From NCBI RefSeq assembly GCF_011008935.1, contig NZ_JAAIVJ010000002.1:248001-312000 (forward strand): a stretch of DNA of 64,000 bases, read 5' to 3'. Both the position numbers and the translations under genes were made by a program. The notes below the pieces were generated by a model, which saw only the letters and a program-made list of their open reading frames with translations, was not told where the DNA came from and made no database searches. This DNA is from Tabrizicola oligotrophica. Its GTDB lineage: Bacteria > Pseudomonadota > Alphaproteobacteria > Rhodobacterales > Rhodobacteraceae. The first letter of the stretch is position 1. Every line of letters starts with the position of its first letter. Shown one piece after another: positions 44,701 through 54,130 of this stretch.

Positions 44701-45497
44701 AAGGTGTGCGGCATTATCCCGGCTTTCTGGCCATCACCGTGCTGTGCCTTGTGGTGCTTTACGCGCCGCTTCTGGTCATCATGGCCTATTCCTTCAACGG
44801 ATCGACCTCGATCACCACATGGGGTGGCCTTTCGCTGCATTGGTATGTTGATGTCTTTACCGGGGCCGAGGCGGCACGGTTCGGGCAAGCGGCATGGAAT
44901 TCGCTGACCATCGCCGTCATTGCCGCCACGGCATCGACCGCCATCGCCACGGCGGCGGCGGTGGCGATGATCCGGGGCGGGACATTCCGCGGCAAGCGGG
45001 CGACGTTTGCGCTGATCAACATGCCGCTGATGGTGCCGGAAATCGTGACCGCCGTGGCGACGCTGATCTTCTTTGCCATGATCGGGCTGACCACCGGTTA
45101 TCTGACGATCCTGATCGCCCATGTCACCTTCTGCATCCCCTTTGCCTACCTGCCCATCGCGGCGCGGTTGCAGGGGATCGAGGGGCATTACGAACAGGCC
45201 GCGCGCGATCTCTATGCCAGCCGCTGGCAGGCCTTCCGGCTGATCCTCTTGCCCTTGATGGCGCCGGGGGTGGTGTCGGGCTATCTCCTGGCCTTCATCA
45301 TCTCGCTGGATGATTTCATCATCACCAACTTCGTCAAAGGCGCGGGCATGGAAACCCTGCCGACCGCGATTTTCGGATCGGTCAAGCAGGGCATCAAGCC
45401 GAACATCATGGCGATTTCCACCCTGATGCTGGTGGTGTCGATCCTGTTCGTGGCGCTGTCCTACCTCATCAACCGCAAGGGCCGCAGAAGCCCGTAA
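44697..45497 (+). CDS. ABC transporter permease (PotC-like)
   Basis: A 266-residue permease with six helices and the EAA loop [27 protein letters not shown] near residue 163. It forms the heterodimeric channel with the preceding PotB-like protein. Twenty bases separate it from the binding-protein gene. Confidence 0.92.
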   Translation: MKGVRHYPGFLAITVLCLVVLYAPLLVIMAYSFNGSTSITTWGGLSLHWYVDVFTGAEAARFGQAAWNSLTIAVIAATASTAIATAAAVAMIRGGTFRGKRATFALINMPLMVPEIVTAVATLIFFAMIGLTTGYLTILIAHVTFCIPFAYLPIAARLQGIEGHYEQAARDLYASRWQAFRLILLPLMAPGVVSGYLLAFIISLDDFIITNFVKGAGMETLPTAIFGSVKQGIKPNIMAISTLMLVVSILFVALSYLINRKGRRSP

Positions 45498-45516
45498 CCC
45501 CGACAAGGAGATCCGC

Positions 45517-46539
45517 ATGAAGTTCCGTCTGTCCGCCTTGGCCCTTCTCATGGCCAGCCCAGCCTTCGCCGAGGGCGAGCTGAAGGTCTACCACTGGTTC
45601 GAATACATCCCGCAGGAGCTGGTGGACAAGTTCACCGCCGAGACCGGCATTACGGTGACGATTGATACCTATGACAGCAACGAATCCATGCTCGCCTCGC
45701 TGAAGGCCGGCAAGCTCGGCCAATATGACGTCGCCGTGCCGGGCGATTACATGGTGCAGATCATGGGCGCCGAGGGGCTTTTGGACAGCTTCACCCCGGA
45801 GGAGCTGCCGAACTTCGGCAACATTGATCCGAAATGGATCGATGTTCCGTTTGATCCGGGCCGCAAATCCTCGATCCCCTATCAGTGGGGCTCCACCGCG
45901 TTCAGCGTGAACCGCGATGTCTACACCGGCGACATCAACACCCTTGCGATGATCTTCAACCCGCCGGAGGAGCTGAAGGGCAAGATCAACGTACTGGACA
46001 GCCAGGGCGAGGTTCTGGCGCTGGGGTCGATCTACATGGGCATCCCGCAATGTTCGACCGACAAGGAGCAGCTGAAGGCGCTGTCGGACATGCTGGTGGC
46101 CGCCAAGGCGAACTGGGCCAGCTTTGGCTCGGATACCGCCAAGGATGTGCTGGTGTCGGGCGATGCTGCGGCGGGGATGATCTATAACGGCTTTTCCGCC
46201 AAGGCGCGTGCCGAAGGGGCGAATGTCGAGTATGCCTATCCCAAGGAAGGCTATGTTGTCTGGATGGACAACATGGTGCTGCTGAAAGACGCGCCGAACC
46301 GCGACAACGCGCTGAAGTTCATGAACTTCCTGTTGCAGCCGGAAAACGCCGCCGCCGTCACCAACTATGCCGCCTATACCTCGGGCGTGATGGGGGTGGA
46401 ACCGTTCCTGGACGAGGCGATCAAGTCCAGCCCGGAAAACAACCCCCCGGCGACGGCGCCGGCCGGCAGCTTCATTCAGGTCTGCGATGAAGAGGCGCAG
46501 AAGCTTTATGATGCGATCTGGATCAATCTGAAGAAGTAA
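45517..46539 (+). CDS. Periplasmic polyamine-type binding protein (PotD/PotF-like)
   Basis: A 340-residue binding protein with signal peptide MKFRLSALALLMASPAFA. The mature start GELKVYHWFEYIPQELVDKF and YDVAVPGDYMVQIM are typical of the PotD/PotF family. PYQWGSTAFSVNRDVY near residue 125 is also typical. The spermidine-binding Trp/Asp residues cannot be assigned without alignment, so the ligand may be another amine. AAGGAG precedes the start. Confidence 0.92.
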   Translation: MKFRLSALALLMASPAFAEGELKVYHWFEYIPQELVDKFTAETGITVTIDTYDSNESMLASLKAGKLGQYDVAVPGDYMVQIMGAEGLLDSFTPEELPNFGNIDPKWIDVPFDPGRKSSIPYQWGSTAFSVNRDVYTGDINTLAMIFNPPEELKGKINVLDSQGEVLALGSIYMGIPQCSTDKEQLKALSDMLVAAKANWASFGSDTAKDVLVSGDAAAGMIYNGFSAKARAEGANVEYAYPKEGYVVWMDNMVLLKDAPNRDNALKFMNFLLQPENAAAVTNYAAYTSGVMGVEPFLDEAIKSSPENNPPATAPAGSFIQVCDEEAQKLYDAIWINLKK

Positions 46540-46592
46540 GCAATTCGGCCCCGTGCCTGTCTTGGCGCGGGGCCATGAACCCCGGTGGTCCC

Positions 46593-47348
46593 ATGCGCCT
46601 TTCTGTTCTGCAATCTCCCTCGCCCGCGGGCGATATCGATGCCGCCTGTGCCGCGCTTGAAGCGGCCCTGCGCGCAGCAGCGGCGGCCGGGGCCGATGTG
46701 CTGGTCGCGCCGGAGGTCTTTTTGCCCGGCTACAATCAATCCCGCATCGCCGATCTGGCGCTTGCGCGCGACGGGGCCGTGCTGGCCCGATTGTCCGCGG
46801 CGGCAAAGGCCGGGCAAACCGCGCTGGTCTTTGGTTATGCCGAAGCCTTGGAGGGGCGGGTCTACAATTCGGCACTTTGCTTTGGTCCCGATGGCCAGAC
46901 GCTGGCGCAGTACCGCAAGATCCAGCTTTATGGCCCGCGCGAAAAGGCGATCTATTTTCCCGGTGACGCCTTCGTGACCTTCGATCTGGCCGGGCGCAAA
47001 CTGGCGCTGCTGATCTGTTATGACATCGAGTTCGCCCCGCATGTCGCCGCTCTGGCTGCGCGGGGTGTCGAGGCGATTCTGGTGCCGACCGCCAACATGA
47101 TGCCTTTCACCCATGTCGTGCGTCACACCGTCCCAGCGATGGCCGCCAATCACGGTCTGGCCATTGCATACGCCAATTACTGCGGCAGCGAGGGCGATCT
47201 GACCTATGTCGGCGGCAGCCTGATTGCCGGCCCCCATGGCGAGGTTCTGGCGCAGGCGGGCGAACACCCGGCGCTGCTGATTGCCGATGTGCCCGCGGTC
47301 GATACCGCCCGCGTCTCTACCCAACGCCTTGATTTCCGGAAGATCTGA
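46593..47348 (+). CDS. Carbon-nitrogen hydrolase, 5-aminopentanamidase (DavA)-like
   Basis: A 251-residue nitrilase-fold amidase. The catalytic triad is Glu41 (VAPEVFLPGYN), Lys109 (YRKIQL) and Cys142 (LLICYDIEF). The stretches LVPTANMMPF and AYANYCGSEGDLTYVGGSLI closely follow DavA, the delta-aminovaleramide amidase of lysine degradation. Related amidases of agmatine and carbamoylputrescine remain possible. An ATG six codons upstream (46575) is an alternative start. It ends four bases before the flavoprotein gene, and so shares its operon with the amine transporter. Confidence 0.85.
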   Translation: MRLSVLQSPSPAGDIDAACAALEAALRAAAAAGADVLVAPEVFLPGYNQSRIADLALARDGAVLARLSAAAKAGQTALVFGYAEALEGRVYNSALCFGPDGQTLAQYRKIQLYGPREKAIYFPGDAFVTFDLAGRKLALLICYDIEFAPHVAALAARGVEAILVPTANMMPFTHVVRHTVPAMAANHGLAIAYANYCGSEGDLTYVGGSLIAGPHGEVLAQAGEHPALLIADVPAVDTARVSTQRLDFRKI

Positions 47349-47351
47349 GCC

Positions 47352-49451
47352 ATGCCAAAAGACAGCCGCGACAGCCGCTACGACATTCTGTTTGAACCCC
47401 TGCAAATCGGGCCGAAGCTGGCGAAGAACCGCTTCTATCAGGTGCCGCATTGCAATGGTGGCGGCTACCGTGACCCATCCGCCGCCGCCGAGATGCGCCG
47501 CACCAAGGCCGAGGGCGGCTGGGGCGTGATCTTTACCGAACAGACCGAGATTCACCCCTCCTCCGAAATCACGCCTTTCATCGAACAGCACCTGTGGGAG
47601 GACAAGGATATACCCGCGCTGGCCGCCATGGCCGAGGCGATGAAAAGCCACGGTGCGCTGGCGGGCATCCAGCTGGCCTATTCCGGCATCAATGGGCCGA
47701 ACCTTTATTCGCGCGATGTACCCTTGGCGGTGACCGGCGGGCCGATCCTGACCTTCACCTCCGATCCGGTGCAGGCCCGCACCATGGACCGCGAGGATAT
47801 CCGCGACCTGCGCCGCTGGTTCAGGAATGCCTTCCGGCGCAGCCAGCAGGCGGGGTTTGACCTGATCTGCCTTTATGGCGCCCATGGCTTTGGCATCTTC
47901 CAGCACTTCCTTTCGCGCGCCACCAATCACCGCGCCGACGAATACGGCGGCAGCCTTGAAAACCGCGGCCGGTTCCTGCGCGAGGTGATCGAGGATGCGC
48001 GCGAGGTCACGAAGGGCGAGCTTGGTATCACCTATCGCATGTCGCTGCATGAGGCCGGGACCTACGGTTTTTCCAACGCCGAGGTGCGCGACTTCATCGA
48101 AATGCACGGTGATCTGCCCGACCTGTGGGATCTGGCGCAAGGCACTTGGGAGGCCTGCTCTGGCACCTCGCGGTTCAAGCCGGAAGGCGCGCAGGAAGAT
48201 CTGGTGCGCGGCATCAAGGCGCTGACCTCAAAACCCGTCGTCGGCGTGGGCCGCTTTACCAGCGCGGACGCCATGGTGCGGCAGATCCGGTCGGGGATAC
48301 TGGATTTCATCGGTGCGGCGCGGCCGTCGATCGCCGATCCCTTCCTGCCAAAGAAGATCGAAGAAGCCCGGTTCGACGACATCCGCGAATGTATCGGCTG
48401 CAATATTTGCGTTTCGGGTGACATGACCGGCGGCATCAGCCGCTGCACCCAGAACACCGCCTTCATGGAAGAATGGCGCAAGGGCTGGCACCCGGAGCGG
48501 GCGCGGCCCAAGGGGCCGTCGTCCAGCGTGCTGGTGGTGGGCGCCGGGCCAACGGGGCTGGAGGCCGCGCTGCAATCGGCACGGCGCGGCTATCAGGTGA
48601 CGCTGGCCGAGGCGACCACCGTGCTTGGCGGTCGCGTCGCGCGCGAACGCACCCTGCCGGGCCTGTCGGCCTGGGGTCGGGTGGCCGATTATCGCACCGG
48701 CCAGCTTCAGCCTTTGACCAATGCGGAAGTCTACCGCGACAGCCGCCTGACCGCTGACGACGTGCTGGCGATGGGGGCCGAACATGTGGCGATTGCCACG
48801 GGCGCCAGCTGGCGCCGCGATGCGGTGGCCCGCCTGCATCTGCTGCCGATCCCGACCGACCCGGCCATGCCGGTCTTTTCGCCCGATGACCTGATGGCGG
48901 GGCAGGGGCCGACGGGCGGCCGCGTCACGGTCTATGACGACGACCATTTCTACATGGGCTCGCTCATGGCCGAGGTTCTGGTGGCGCGCGGCTGCACGGT
49001 GGATTTCGTGACACCCGCCACCAAGGTTGCCGAATGGGCGGAAAACACGCTGGAGCAGGCGATCATCATGCGCCGGTTGCTAGAGCTTGGCGTGCAGGTG
49101 CATCTGTCGAAGGCGCCCGAGACCATTGGCCCGAGCGAGGTCAACCTTGGCTGCACCTGGAGCGGGGCGATCACCACGCTGCCCGCCGATGCCGTGGTCA
49201 TGGTGACATCGCGCATTCCGCACGACGGCCTCTACCACGACCTTGCGGCGCGGCAGGGCGAATGGGAGGCCGCGGGCCTGCGTTCGGTCAAGCTGATCGG
49301 CGATGCGGCAGCTCCCGGACCAATCGCCTGGGCCACCTACGCCGGACGCCGCTATGCCGAGGAGTTGGATATGCCCGACGACCGCGGCGACACTCCGCGC
49401 TTCCGTCGCGAAGTCGCAAGACTGGAACCGGGGCCGTCGCGGCTGCCGTGA
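47352..49451 (+). CDS. Trimethylamine dehydrogenase-like iron-sulfur flavoprotein
   Basis: A 699-residue protein of the TMADH/dimethylamine dehydrogenase/DgcA group. An N-terminal FMN TIM barrel (to about 340) includes GAHGFGIFQHFLSRATNHRADEYGGS. A [4Fe-4S] cluster follows at Cys347, Cys350, Cys353 and Cys365. The C-terminal region is a nucleotide-binding domain, with SVLVVGAGPTGLEAALQSARRGY near residue 395. It probably demethylates or oxidises an N-methylated or other amine taken up by the adjacent transporter; the substrate is not determinable from sequence. Last gene of the operon. Confidence 0.88.
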   Translation: MPKDSRDSRYDILFEPLQIGPKLAKNRFYQVPHCNGGGYRDPSAAAEMRRTKAEGGWGVIFTEQTEIHPSSEITPFIEQHLWEDKDIPALAAMAEAMKSHGALAGIQLAYSGINGPNLYSRDVPLAVTGGPILTFTSDPVQARTMDREDIRDLRRWFRNAFRRSQQAGFDLICLYGAHGFGIFQHFLSRATNHRADEYGGSLENRGRFLREVIEDAREVTKGELGITYRMSLHEAGTYGFSNAEVRDFIEMHGDLPDLWDLAQGTWEACSGTSRFKPEGAQEDLVRGIKALTSKPVVGVGRFTSADAMVRQIRSGILDFIGAARPSIADPFLPKKIEEARFDDIRECIGCNICVSGDMTGGISRCTQNTAFMEEWRKGWHPERARPKGPSSSVLVVGAGPTGLEAALQSARRGYQVTLAEATTVLGGRVARERTLPGLSAWGRVADYRTGQLQPLTNAEVYRDSRLTADDVLAMGAEHVAIATGASWRRDAVARLHLLPIPTDPAMPVFSPDDLMAGQGPTGGRVTVYDDDHFYMGSLMAEVLVARGCTVDFVTPATKVAEWAENTLEQAIIMRRLLELGVQVHLSKAPETIGPSEVNLGCTWSGAITTLPADAVVMVTSRIPHDGLYHDLAARQGEWEAAGLRSVKLIGDAAAPGPIAWATYAGRRYAEELDMPDDRGDTPRFRREVARLEPGPSRLP

Positions 49452-49539
49452 TGCTTGGGCGCTCAGACTGCCGATGACATGGCACACAGCCATGCCGTCG
49501 GCGCCCCCCCGCTGCGCCAAGAATGGGCGCGCAGGCCCC

Positions 49540-49914
49540 TCATCCTTTGCCGATCTCCTCGACGGCGGTGGCGCGCAGCGCCTTGAGGTCGGCGATGGTG
49601 ATCTCCAGTTCGGTCCGCTGCTTTTCCAGCTCCACCAGCTGCCGGTCGGCAAGCCCCAGCCAATGTTGCAGCTGGTCCTTTTCGCCCTTCTTGCCGTAGA
49701 TCAGCAGCCATTGGCGGATTTCCTCCAGAGAAAAACCGAAACGGCGGCCGCGCAGGATCAGCTTCATCCGCGCCACCTCGCGCGGGCCGTAGAACCGCGC
49801 GCGGCCCTCTTTCTCCGGGGCGAGAAGCTCGATGTATTCGTAATAGCGCAGCGTCCGGGGCGTGACCTCGAACTTGGCGCACATCTCCTTGAAGCTCAGG
49901 CGGGTGTCGGTCAT
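49540..49914 (-). CDS. MerR-family transcriptional regulator (paralogue)
   Basis: A 124-residue MerR protein with FKEMCAKFEVTPRTLRYYEYIELLAPEKEG and RMKLILRGRRFGFSLEEIRQWL, close to the protein at 37164-37577. No metal-binding cysteines. A strong GGAGGAGAG precedes the ATG at 49914; the much longer open frame upstream is not coding. It is divergent from two thioesterase genes (149 bases apart), its likely targets. No LiuR-like palindrome is visible here. Confidence 0.85.
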   Translation of the reverse strand: MTDTRLSFKEMCAKFEVTPRTLRYYEYIELLAPEKEGRARFYGPREVARMKLILRGRRFGFSLEEIRQWLLIYGKKGEKDQLQHWLGLADRQLVELEKQRTELEITIADLKALRATAVEEIGKG

Positions 49915-50062
49915 GGGCTCTCCTCCGGTGGACAGGTTAGGAGAAAGTCCGCCCTCGGTGCAAGAATTGCGCTGCGGCATTTGCGCGGGCAGGGGTTGCA
50001 CCGGCGGCACGGGCAGGGGAAGGTTGGCGCAACGTCGAAGCCCGCCCCGGAAAGGTCTGCCC

Positions 50063-50524
50063 ATGCCAGACGCCAATCCCGATACCCTTGCGGTTGCCCG
50101 CCAATTCATGGCGGCGCTGCCCCATGCCCGCGAACTGGGACTGACGATCATCCGGTTGGGGAACGGCCATGCGACGATCACCATGCCCTATGATCCCCGC
50201 CTTGTCGGCGATCCGGCGACGGGGGTGCTGCATGGCGGAGCAATCTCGGCCTTGATGGACACCGCCTCGGGCGCGGCGGTCCTGAGCCATCCGGCCGCGC
50301 CGGTTTCCACCGCCACGCTTGATCTGCGGATCGACTATTTCCGCCCGGCGACCCCCGGTCAGGCCATCACCGCACGGGCCGACTGCCACCACGTCACCCG
50401 CTCGGTCGCCTTCATCCGGGTCATCGCCACCGATCAGGACGAAACCCGCCCCGTTGCCATGGGCACCGGGGCCTTCACGCTGGACCGGCCGCGACCGGCC
50501 GCAACCGGGAAGGCGCCGGCATGA
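50063..50524 (+). CDS. PaaI-family thioesterase (hotdog fold), first of two
   Basis: A 153-residue hotdog-fold thioesterase. The signature GVLHGGAISALMDTASGAAVL near residue 57 contains the HGG-D/E catalytic turn and helix; LDLRIDYFRPATPGQAITARA follows. It hydrolyses acyl- or aryl-CoA. GGAAAGG is about eight bases before the ATG. It overlaps the second thioesterase by four bases. Confidence 0.88.
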   Translation: MPDANPDTLAVARQFMAALPHARELGLTIIRLGNGHATITMPYDPRLVGDPATGVLHGGAISALMDTASGAAVLSHPAAPVSTATLDLRIDYFRPATPGQAITARADCHHVTRSVAFIRVIATDQDETRPVAMGTGAFTLDRPRPAATGKAPA

Positions 50525-51000
50525 CCGCCTATCAGAACCGCGACGAGGCTTTGGCCTGGCTGGTGGGGGCCGTGCCCTATATCCGGTTTCTCGGCATCCG
50601 TTTTGACCGGCAGGGCGACGAGATCACCGCCCATCTGCCGTTTCAGCCGATGCTGATCGGCAATCCGGTGATCCCGGCGCTGCATGGCGGGGTGACGGCG
50701 GCATTCCTTGAGGTGGCGGCGATCATCGAACTCAGCTGGACGACGCTTTGGGAAGACCTGTCGGCAGGCCGGCTTGGCCCCGATGCCGTAACGCCCGGGC
50801 ATCTTCCGCCCTTGCCCAAGACCATCGACTTTACCGTGGATTACCTGCGCTCAGGTCAGGCCAGGGATTGCTTCGCCAAGGCGCGGATCAACCGGTCGGG
50901 GCGGCGCTATGCCTCGGTGCATGTCGACGCCTGGCAGGATGCGCGCGACAAACCCTTTGCCAGCGCGGTCGTGCATTTCCTGATGCCCGAGGCGCCATGA
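50521..51000 (+). CDS. PaaI-family thioesterase (hotdog fold), second of two
   Basis: A 159-residue hotdog-fold protein paralogous to the preceding gene. The active-site turn reads ALHGGVTAAFLEVAAIIEL near residue 58, with Glu in place of Asp at the catalytic-helix position. TIDFTVDYLRSGQARDCFAKA follows. The linked pair may form a heteromer. It overlaps the MATE gene by four bases. Confidence 0.87.
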   Translation: MTAYQNRDEALAWLVGAVPYIRFLGIRFDRQGDEITAHLPFQPMLIGNPVIPALHGGVTAAFLEVAAIIELSWTTLWEDLSAGRLGPDAVTPGHLPPLPKTIDFTVDYLRSGQARDCFAKARINRSGRRYASVHVDAWQDARDKPFASAVVHFLMPEAP

Positions 51001-52295
51001 GCGCCATCACCCACGCCCGGGTTGCCCGCATCGCGGTGCCGGTGGTGCTGTCGAATGCCACGGTGCCGCTGCTGGGCGCGGTGGATACCGCCGTGATCGG
51101 GCAACTCGGGCAGGCGGCGCCCTTGGGGGCAGTGGGCATGGGGGCGGTGGTGCTGGCCACGCTCTACTGGGCCTTCGGGTTTCTGCGCATGTCCACCTCG
51201 GGCCTTGCCGCGCAGGCGGCAGGGGCGGGGGATCGGCCCGAGCGCACGGCCGTTCTGCTGCGGGCGCTGATGGTGGCCGCGCTGGCGGGGGCGGCATTGA
51301 TCGTCCTGCAAGTGCCGCTTTTCGCTGCCGCCTTCGCCATCGCGCCTGCCAGTGCCGAGGTCGAAGGCCTTGCCCGGACCTATCTTGCCATCCGGATCTG
51401 GGGCGCTCCGGCCACCATCGCGCTTTACGCGCTGACCGGCTGGCTGGTGGGGGTGGAGCGGACAAGGGGCGTCCTCCTGCTCCAGCTCTGGCAGAACGGG
51501 TTGAACATCCTGCTCGACCTCTGGTTCGTGCTGGGGTTGGGCTGGGGGATCGAAGGCGTTGCCGCCGCCACCCTGATCGCCGAGGTGACCGGCCTGATGC
51601 TGGCACTCTGGCTTGCGCGCGATGCGCTTGGCCGCCTGATGCTGCGGGCGGCCCTGACCCGGCTTTCCGACCGTGCCGCGCTGTCGCGCATGTTCACCGC
51701 CAGCCGCGACATCATGGGCCGTACGATCCTGCTGCAATTGTCCTTCACCAGTTTTGTCTTTCTGGGCGCGCGCTTTGGCGATGTGACGCTGGCGGCCAAT
51801 CAGGTGCTGATGCAGTTTCTCGAGATCACCGCCTATGCGCTGGACGGCTTTGCCATCGCGGCCGAAACCCTGGTGGGACAGGCGATCGGCGCCCGCGCCA
51901 TGGGAGATGTGCGCCGGGCGGGTCGCATTGCGATGCAATGGGGGTTTGGCGGTGCGGCGCTGCTGGCTCTGGTCTTTGCCGCGCTTGGCGGGCCGATCAT
52001 CGACGTGATGACCACGGCGCCGGAGGTTCGAGCCGCGGCGCGGGATTACCTCGCGTGGCTGGCCCTTGCACCGTTGATCGGCGTGGCAAGCTGGATCTAT
52101 GACGGTATCTTCATCGGGGCGCTGCAAACCCGCGCCATGCTGGTCGCCATGACCCTGTCGGTCGCGGTCTATGGGGCAGCGCTCGTGGCGCTGATCCCGC
52201 TCTTGGGCAACCACGGCCTCTGGGCCGCGCTGATGGTACTGAACGCCACAAGAGGTGTGACGATGTGGCGGGCCTATCCGAAGGTACTTGCGTAG
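50997..52295 (+). CDS. MATE-family efflux transporter (DinF-like)
   Basis: A 432-residue protein with 12 predicted helices. The DinF-branch start RIAVPVVLSNATVPLLGAVDTAVIGQLG and the repeated feature GFLRMSTSGLAAQAAG in the first half mark it as a MATE exporter. Internal symmetry is visible: AAETLVGQAIGARAMGDVRRA in the second half mirrors the first. It would export drugs or metabolites using a cation gradient. An open frame upstream lies inside the thioesterase gene; the ATG at 50997 overlaps that stop. Confidence 0.9.
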   Translation: MSAITHARVARIAVPVVLSNATVPLLGAVDTAVIGQLGQAAPLGAVGMGAVVLATLYWAFGFLRMSTSGLAAQAAGAGDRPERTAVLLRALMVAALAGAALIVLQVPLFAAAFAIAPASAEVEGLARTYLAIRIWGAPATIALYALTGWLVGVERTRGVLLLQLWQNGLNILLDLWFVLGLGWGIEGVAAATLIAEVTGLMLALWLARDALGRLMLRAALTRLSDRAALSRMFTASRDIMGRTILLQLSFTSFVFLGARFGDVTLAANQVLMQFLEITAYALDGFAIAAETLVGQAIGARAMGDVRRAGRIAMQWGFGGAALLALVFAALGGPIIDVMTTAPEVRAAARDYLAWLALAPLIGVASWIYDGIFIGALQTRAMLVAMTLSVAVYGAALVALIPLLGNHGLWAALMVLNATRGVTMWRAYPKVLA

Positions 52296-52328
52296 CGCGG
52301 GTTTGCCCCGCGCGCAGTGCCGGCGGTC

Positions 52329-53090
52329 CTACCGCCGGAGCAACCGGAACCCCGCCGAGGCCGCCCAGCCGGCCACCGCTGCCAGCGCAAGCGAGATCAG
52401 GCCGTAAAGGAAGGGCTGCTCGTGCGCCATGACGTAAAGTGTCCGCTCCAGCCCTGCCTTCCGCACCCCGATCACCCGCTCCATATGGTCGATCACCCGG
52501 CCGCCGCGGGTGATGAACATGCGCACCTTGTAATCGCCTTCGGTCAGGTTGGCAGGAAGTACGACATCGGTGCGGAACAGCGTTTCCTCCACCAGTTGCA
52601 CCTGATTTTCCAGCAACCGATAGCTTTCGTCCGTGCTGCGGATACGCTCCAGCGCGGTGATGAACTCCTCCGAGCCCTCGGCCTCCGATGCGCTCCCGAC
52701 GGCGCGGATGGCATGGGGCAGGGTGATCTTGTAGCGCAGGTCGTCGGTGCCGGACAGGATCTTTTCCACCGGCCCGGTGGTGGCCACGGCGTAGAACGAA
52801 GGTGCCGCATCGACGGTAATGGCCGAGGTGTTCACCCAGATGCCCGCCCGGCGTTCCTTGCGGCGGATCACCAGCGGGGTCGAGGGGCCTTCGACGGTGA
52901 TGACGACTTCCAGCGGGGCGCCGGCCGGCGCCGGGGCCTCGCGCTTGACCGCGCCATAGATCAGGATTTCCGAGCCGTCGAAATTCGCCGTGATCGCCAC
53001 CCGGTTCTGCGACAGGCCCGAGACGATCTCCTCGCCTTCGGCCAGCACGGCGGTCGGCAGCCAGAGTGCCAGAAGCGCCGCGCGGATCAT
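52329..53090 (-). CDS. TIGR02186 family membrane-anchored protein
   Basis: A 253-residue protein with signal peptide MIRAALLALWLPTAVLA, an extracytoplasmic beta-rich domain starting EEIVSGLSQNRVAITANFDG, and one C-terminal helix (FLYGLISLALAAVAGWAASAG). This matches the alphaproteobacterial TIGR02186 family, typically next to TauE/SafE permeases. Here its start overlaps the TauE stop (ATGA). Function is unknown; probably an accessory of the exporter. Confidence 0.9.
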   Translation of the reverse strand: MIRAALLALWLPTAVLAEGEEIVSGLSQNRVAITANFDGSEILIYGAVKREAPAPAGAPLEVVITVEGPSTPLVIRRKERRAGIWVNTSAITVDAAPSFYAVATTGPVEKILSGTDDLRYKITLPHAIRAVGSASEAEGSEEFITALERIRSTDESYRLLENQVQLVEETLFRTDVVLPANLTEGDYKVRMFITRGGRVIDHMERVIGVRKAGLERTLYVMAHEQPFLYGLISLALAAVAGWAASAGFRLLRR

Positions 53091-54016
53091 GGCAGCACCA
53101 GGCGCGTGACCGAGAACAATTCGGCCGGGCGCAGCAGCAGGTCAAAGGCAATCTTGATCGCCACCGCCAGCACCAGCGCGGCCAGCAGGATGCGCAGCTG
53201 CTCTGCTTTCAGCTTCACCCCGACGATGGTGCCGAACTGCGCGCCCACCACCCCACCAAGGATCAGCAGCAACGCCAGCAGCATGTCGACGGTCTGACTG
53301 TTGACCGCATGGACGACTGTGGTGAAGCCGGTGACGAAGATGATCTGGAACAGCGAGGTGCCGATCACCACCTTGGTCGGCATGCCAAGGATATAGATCA
53401 TTGCAGGTACAAGGATGAACCCGCCGCCGACCCCCATGATGCCGGCCAGAAAGCCCACCAGCGCGCCGACGCCCAAGGGCGGCAGCACCGAGATATAAAG
53501 GCCCGAGGCGCGGAACTTCATCTTGAAGGGCAGGCCATGCACCCATGTATGGATATGGGCGCGGCGCACCGGAGCGGCCCCGCCATGCCGCCGGGCGCGC
53601 AACAGCGCACGGGCGCTTTCGACAAACATCATGGCGCCGATCAGACCCAGAAACAGCACATAGGAAAGCTGCACGAACAGATCGACCTGCCCCAGCGAGG
53701 ACATGTAGGAAAACACCCGCACCCCCGACCATGACCCTAGGAGACCGCCCGCCAGCAGCACCGCCCCCATGCGGAAGTCCACCGCCTTGCGCTTCAGCTG
53801 CGCCAGAACGCCGGAAATCGACGAGGCCACCACCTGATTGGCACCCGTCGCCACCGCCACGCCGGGCGGCACGCCAATGAACAAGAGGAACGGAGTTATC
53901 AGAAACCCGCCGCCCACCCCGAACATGCCCGACAGAAAGCCGACGATCCCGCCGATCCCCAGAAGAAGGATGGCGTTGACCGAGACCTCGGCGATGGGGA
54001 GGTACAGTTGGAACAT
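53087..54016 (-). CDS. TauE/SafE-family anion permease
   Basis: A 309-residue membrane protein with about eight helices. The duplicated TauE motif is seen twice: GFLSGMFGVGGGFLITPFLLFIGVP near residue 26 and GFLAGIMGVGGGFILVPAMIYILGMP near 190. Members export sulfite or organosulfonates. It is co-transcribed with the TIGR02186 protein, as in other Rhodobacteraceae. Confidence 0.92.
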   Translation of the reverse strand: MFQLYLPIAEVSVNAILLLGIGGIVGFLSGMFGVGGGFLITPFLLFIGVPPGVAVATGANQVVASSISGVLAQLKRKAVDFRMGAVLLAGGLLGSWSGVRVFSYMSSLGQVDLFVQLSYVLFLGLIGAMMFVESARALLRARRHGGAAPVRRAHIHTWVHGLPFKMKFRASGLYISVLPPLGVGALVGFLAGIMGVGGGFILVPAMIYILGMPTKVVIGTSLFQIIFVTGFTTVVHAVNSQTVDMLLALLLILGGVVGAQFGTIVGVKLKAEQLRILLAALVLAVAIKIAFDLLLRPAELFSVTRLVLP

Positions 54017-54130
54017 CGGGTTGTGGGGTTGGGAAGGGCCTGTTTCCCCAAGACTTGCGCCTGTTTCCGGGCCTTGTCAAATCCAGTTTGCACCGATGGC
54101 TCAGGCCAGATTCCAGGTCCGCCCTGTCGC

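Noticed and set aside
49957-50006. CGGTGCAA / TTGCACCG inverted repeat between the second MerR gene and the thioesterases
   Set aside because: The arms are more than 30 bases apart and unlike MerR operators, which are compact; noted only as a possible coincidence.
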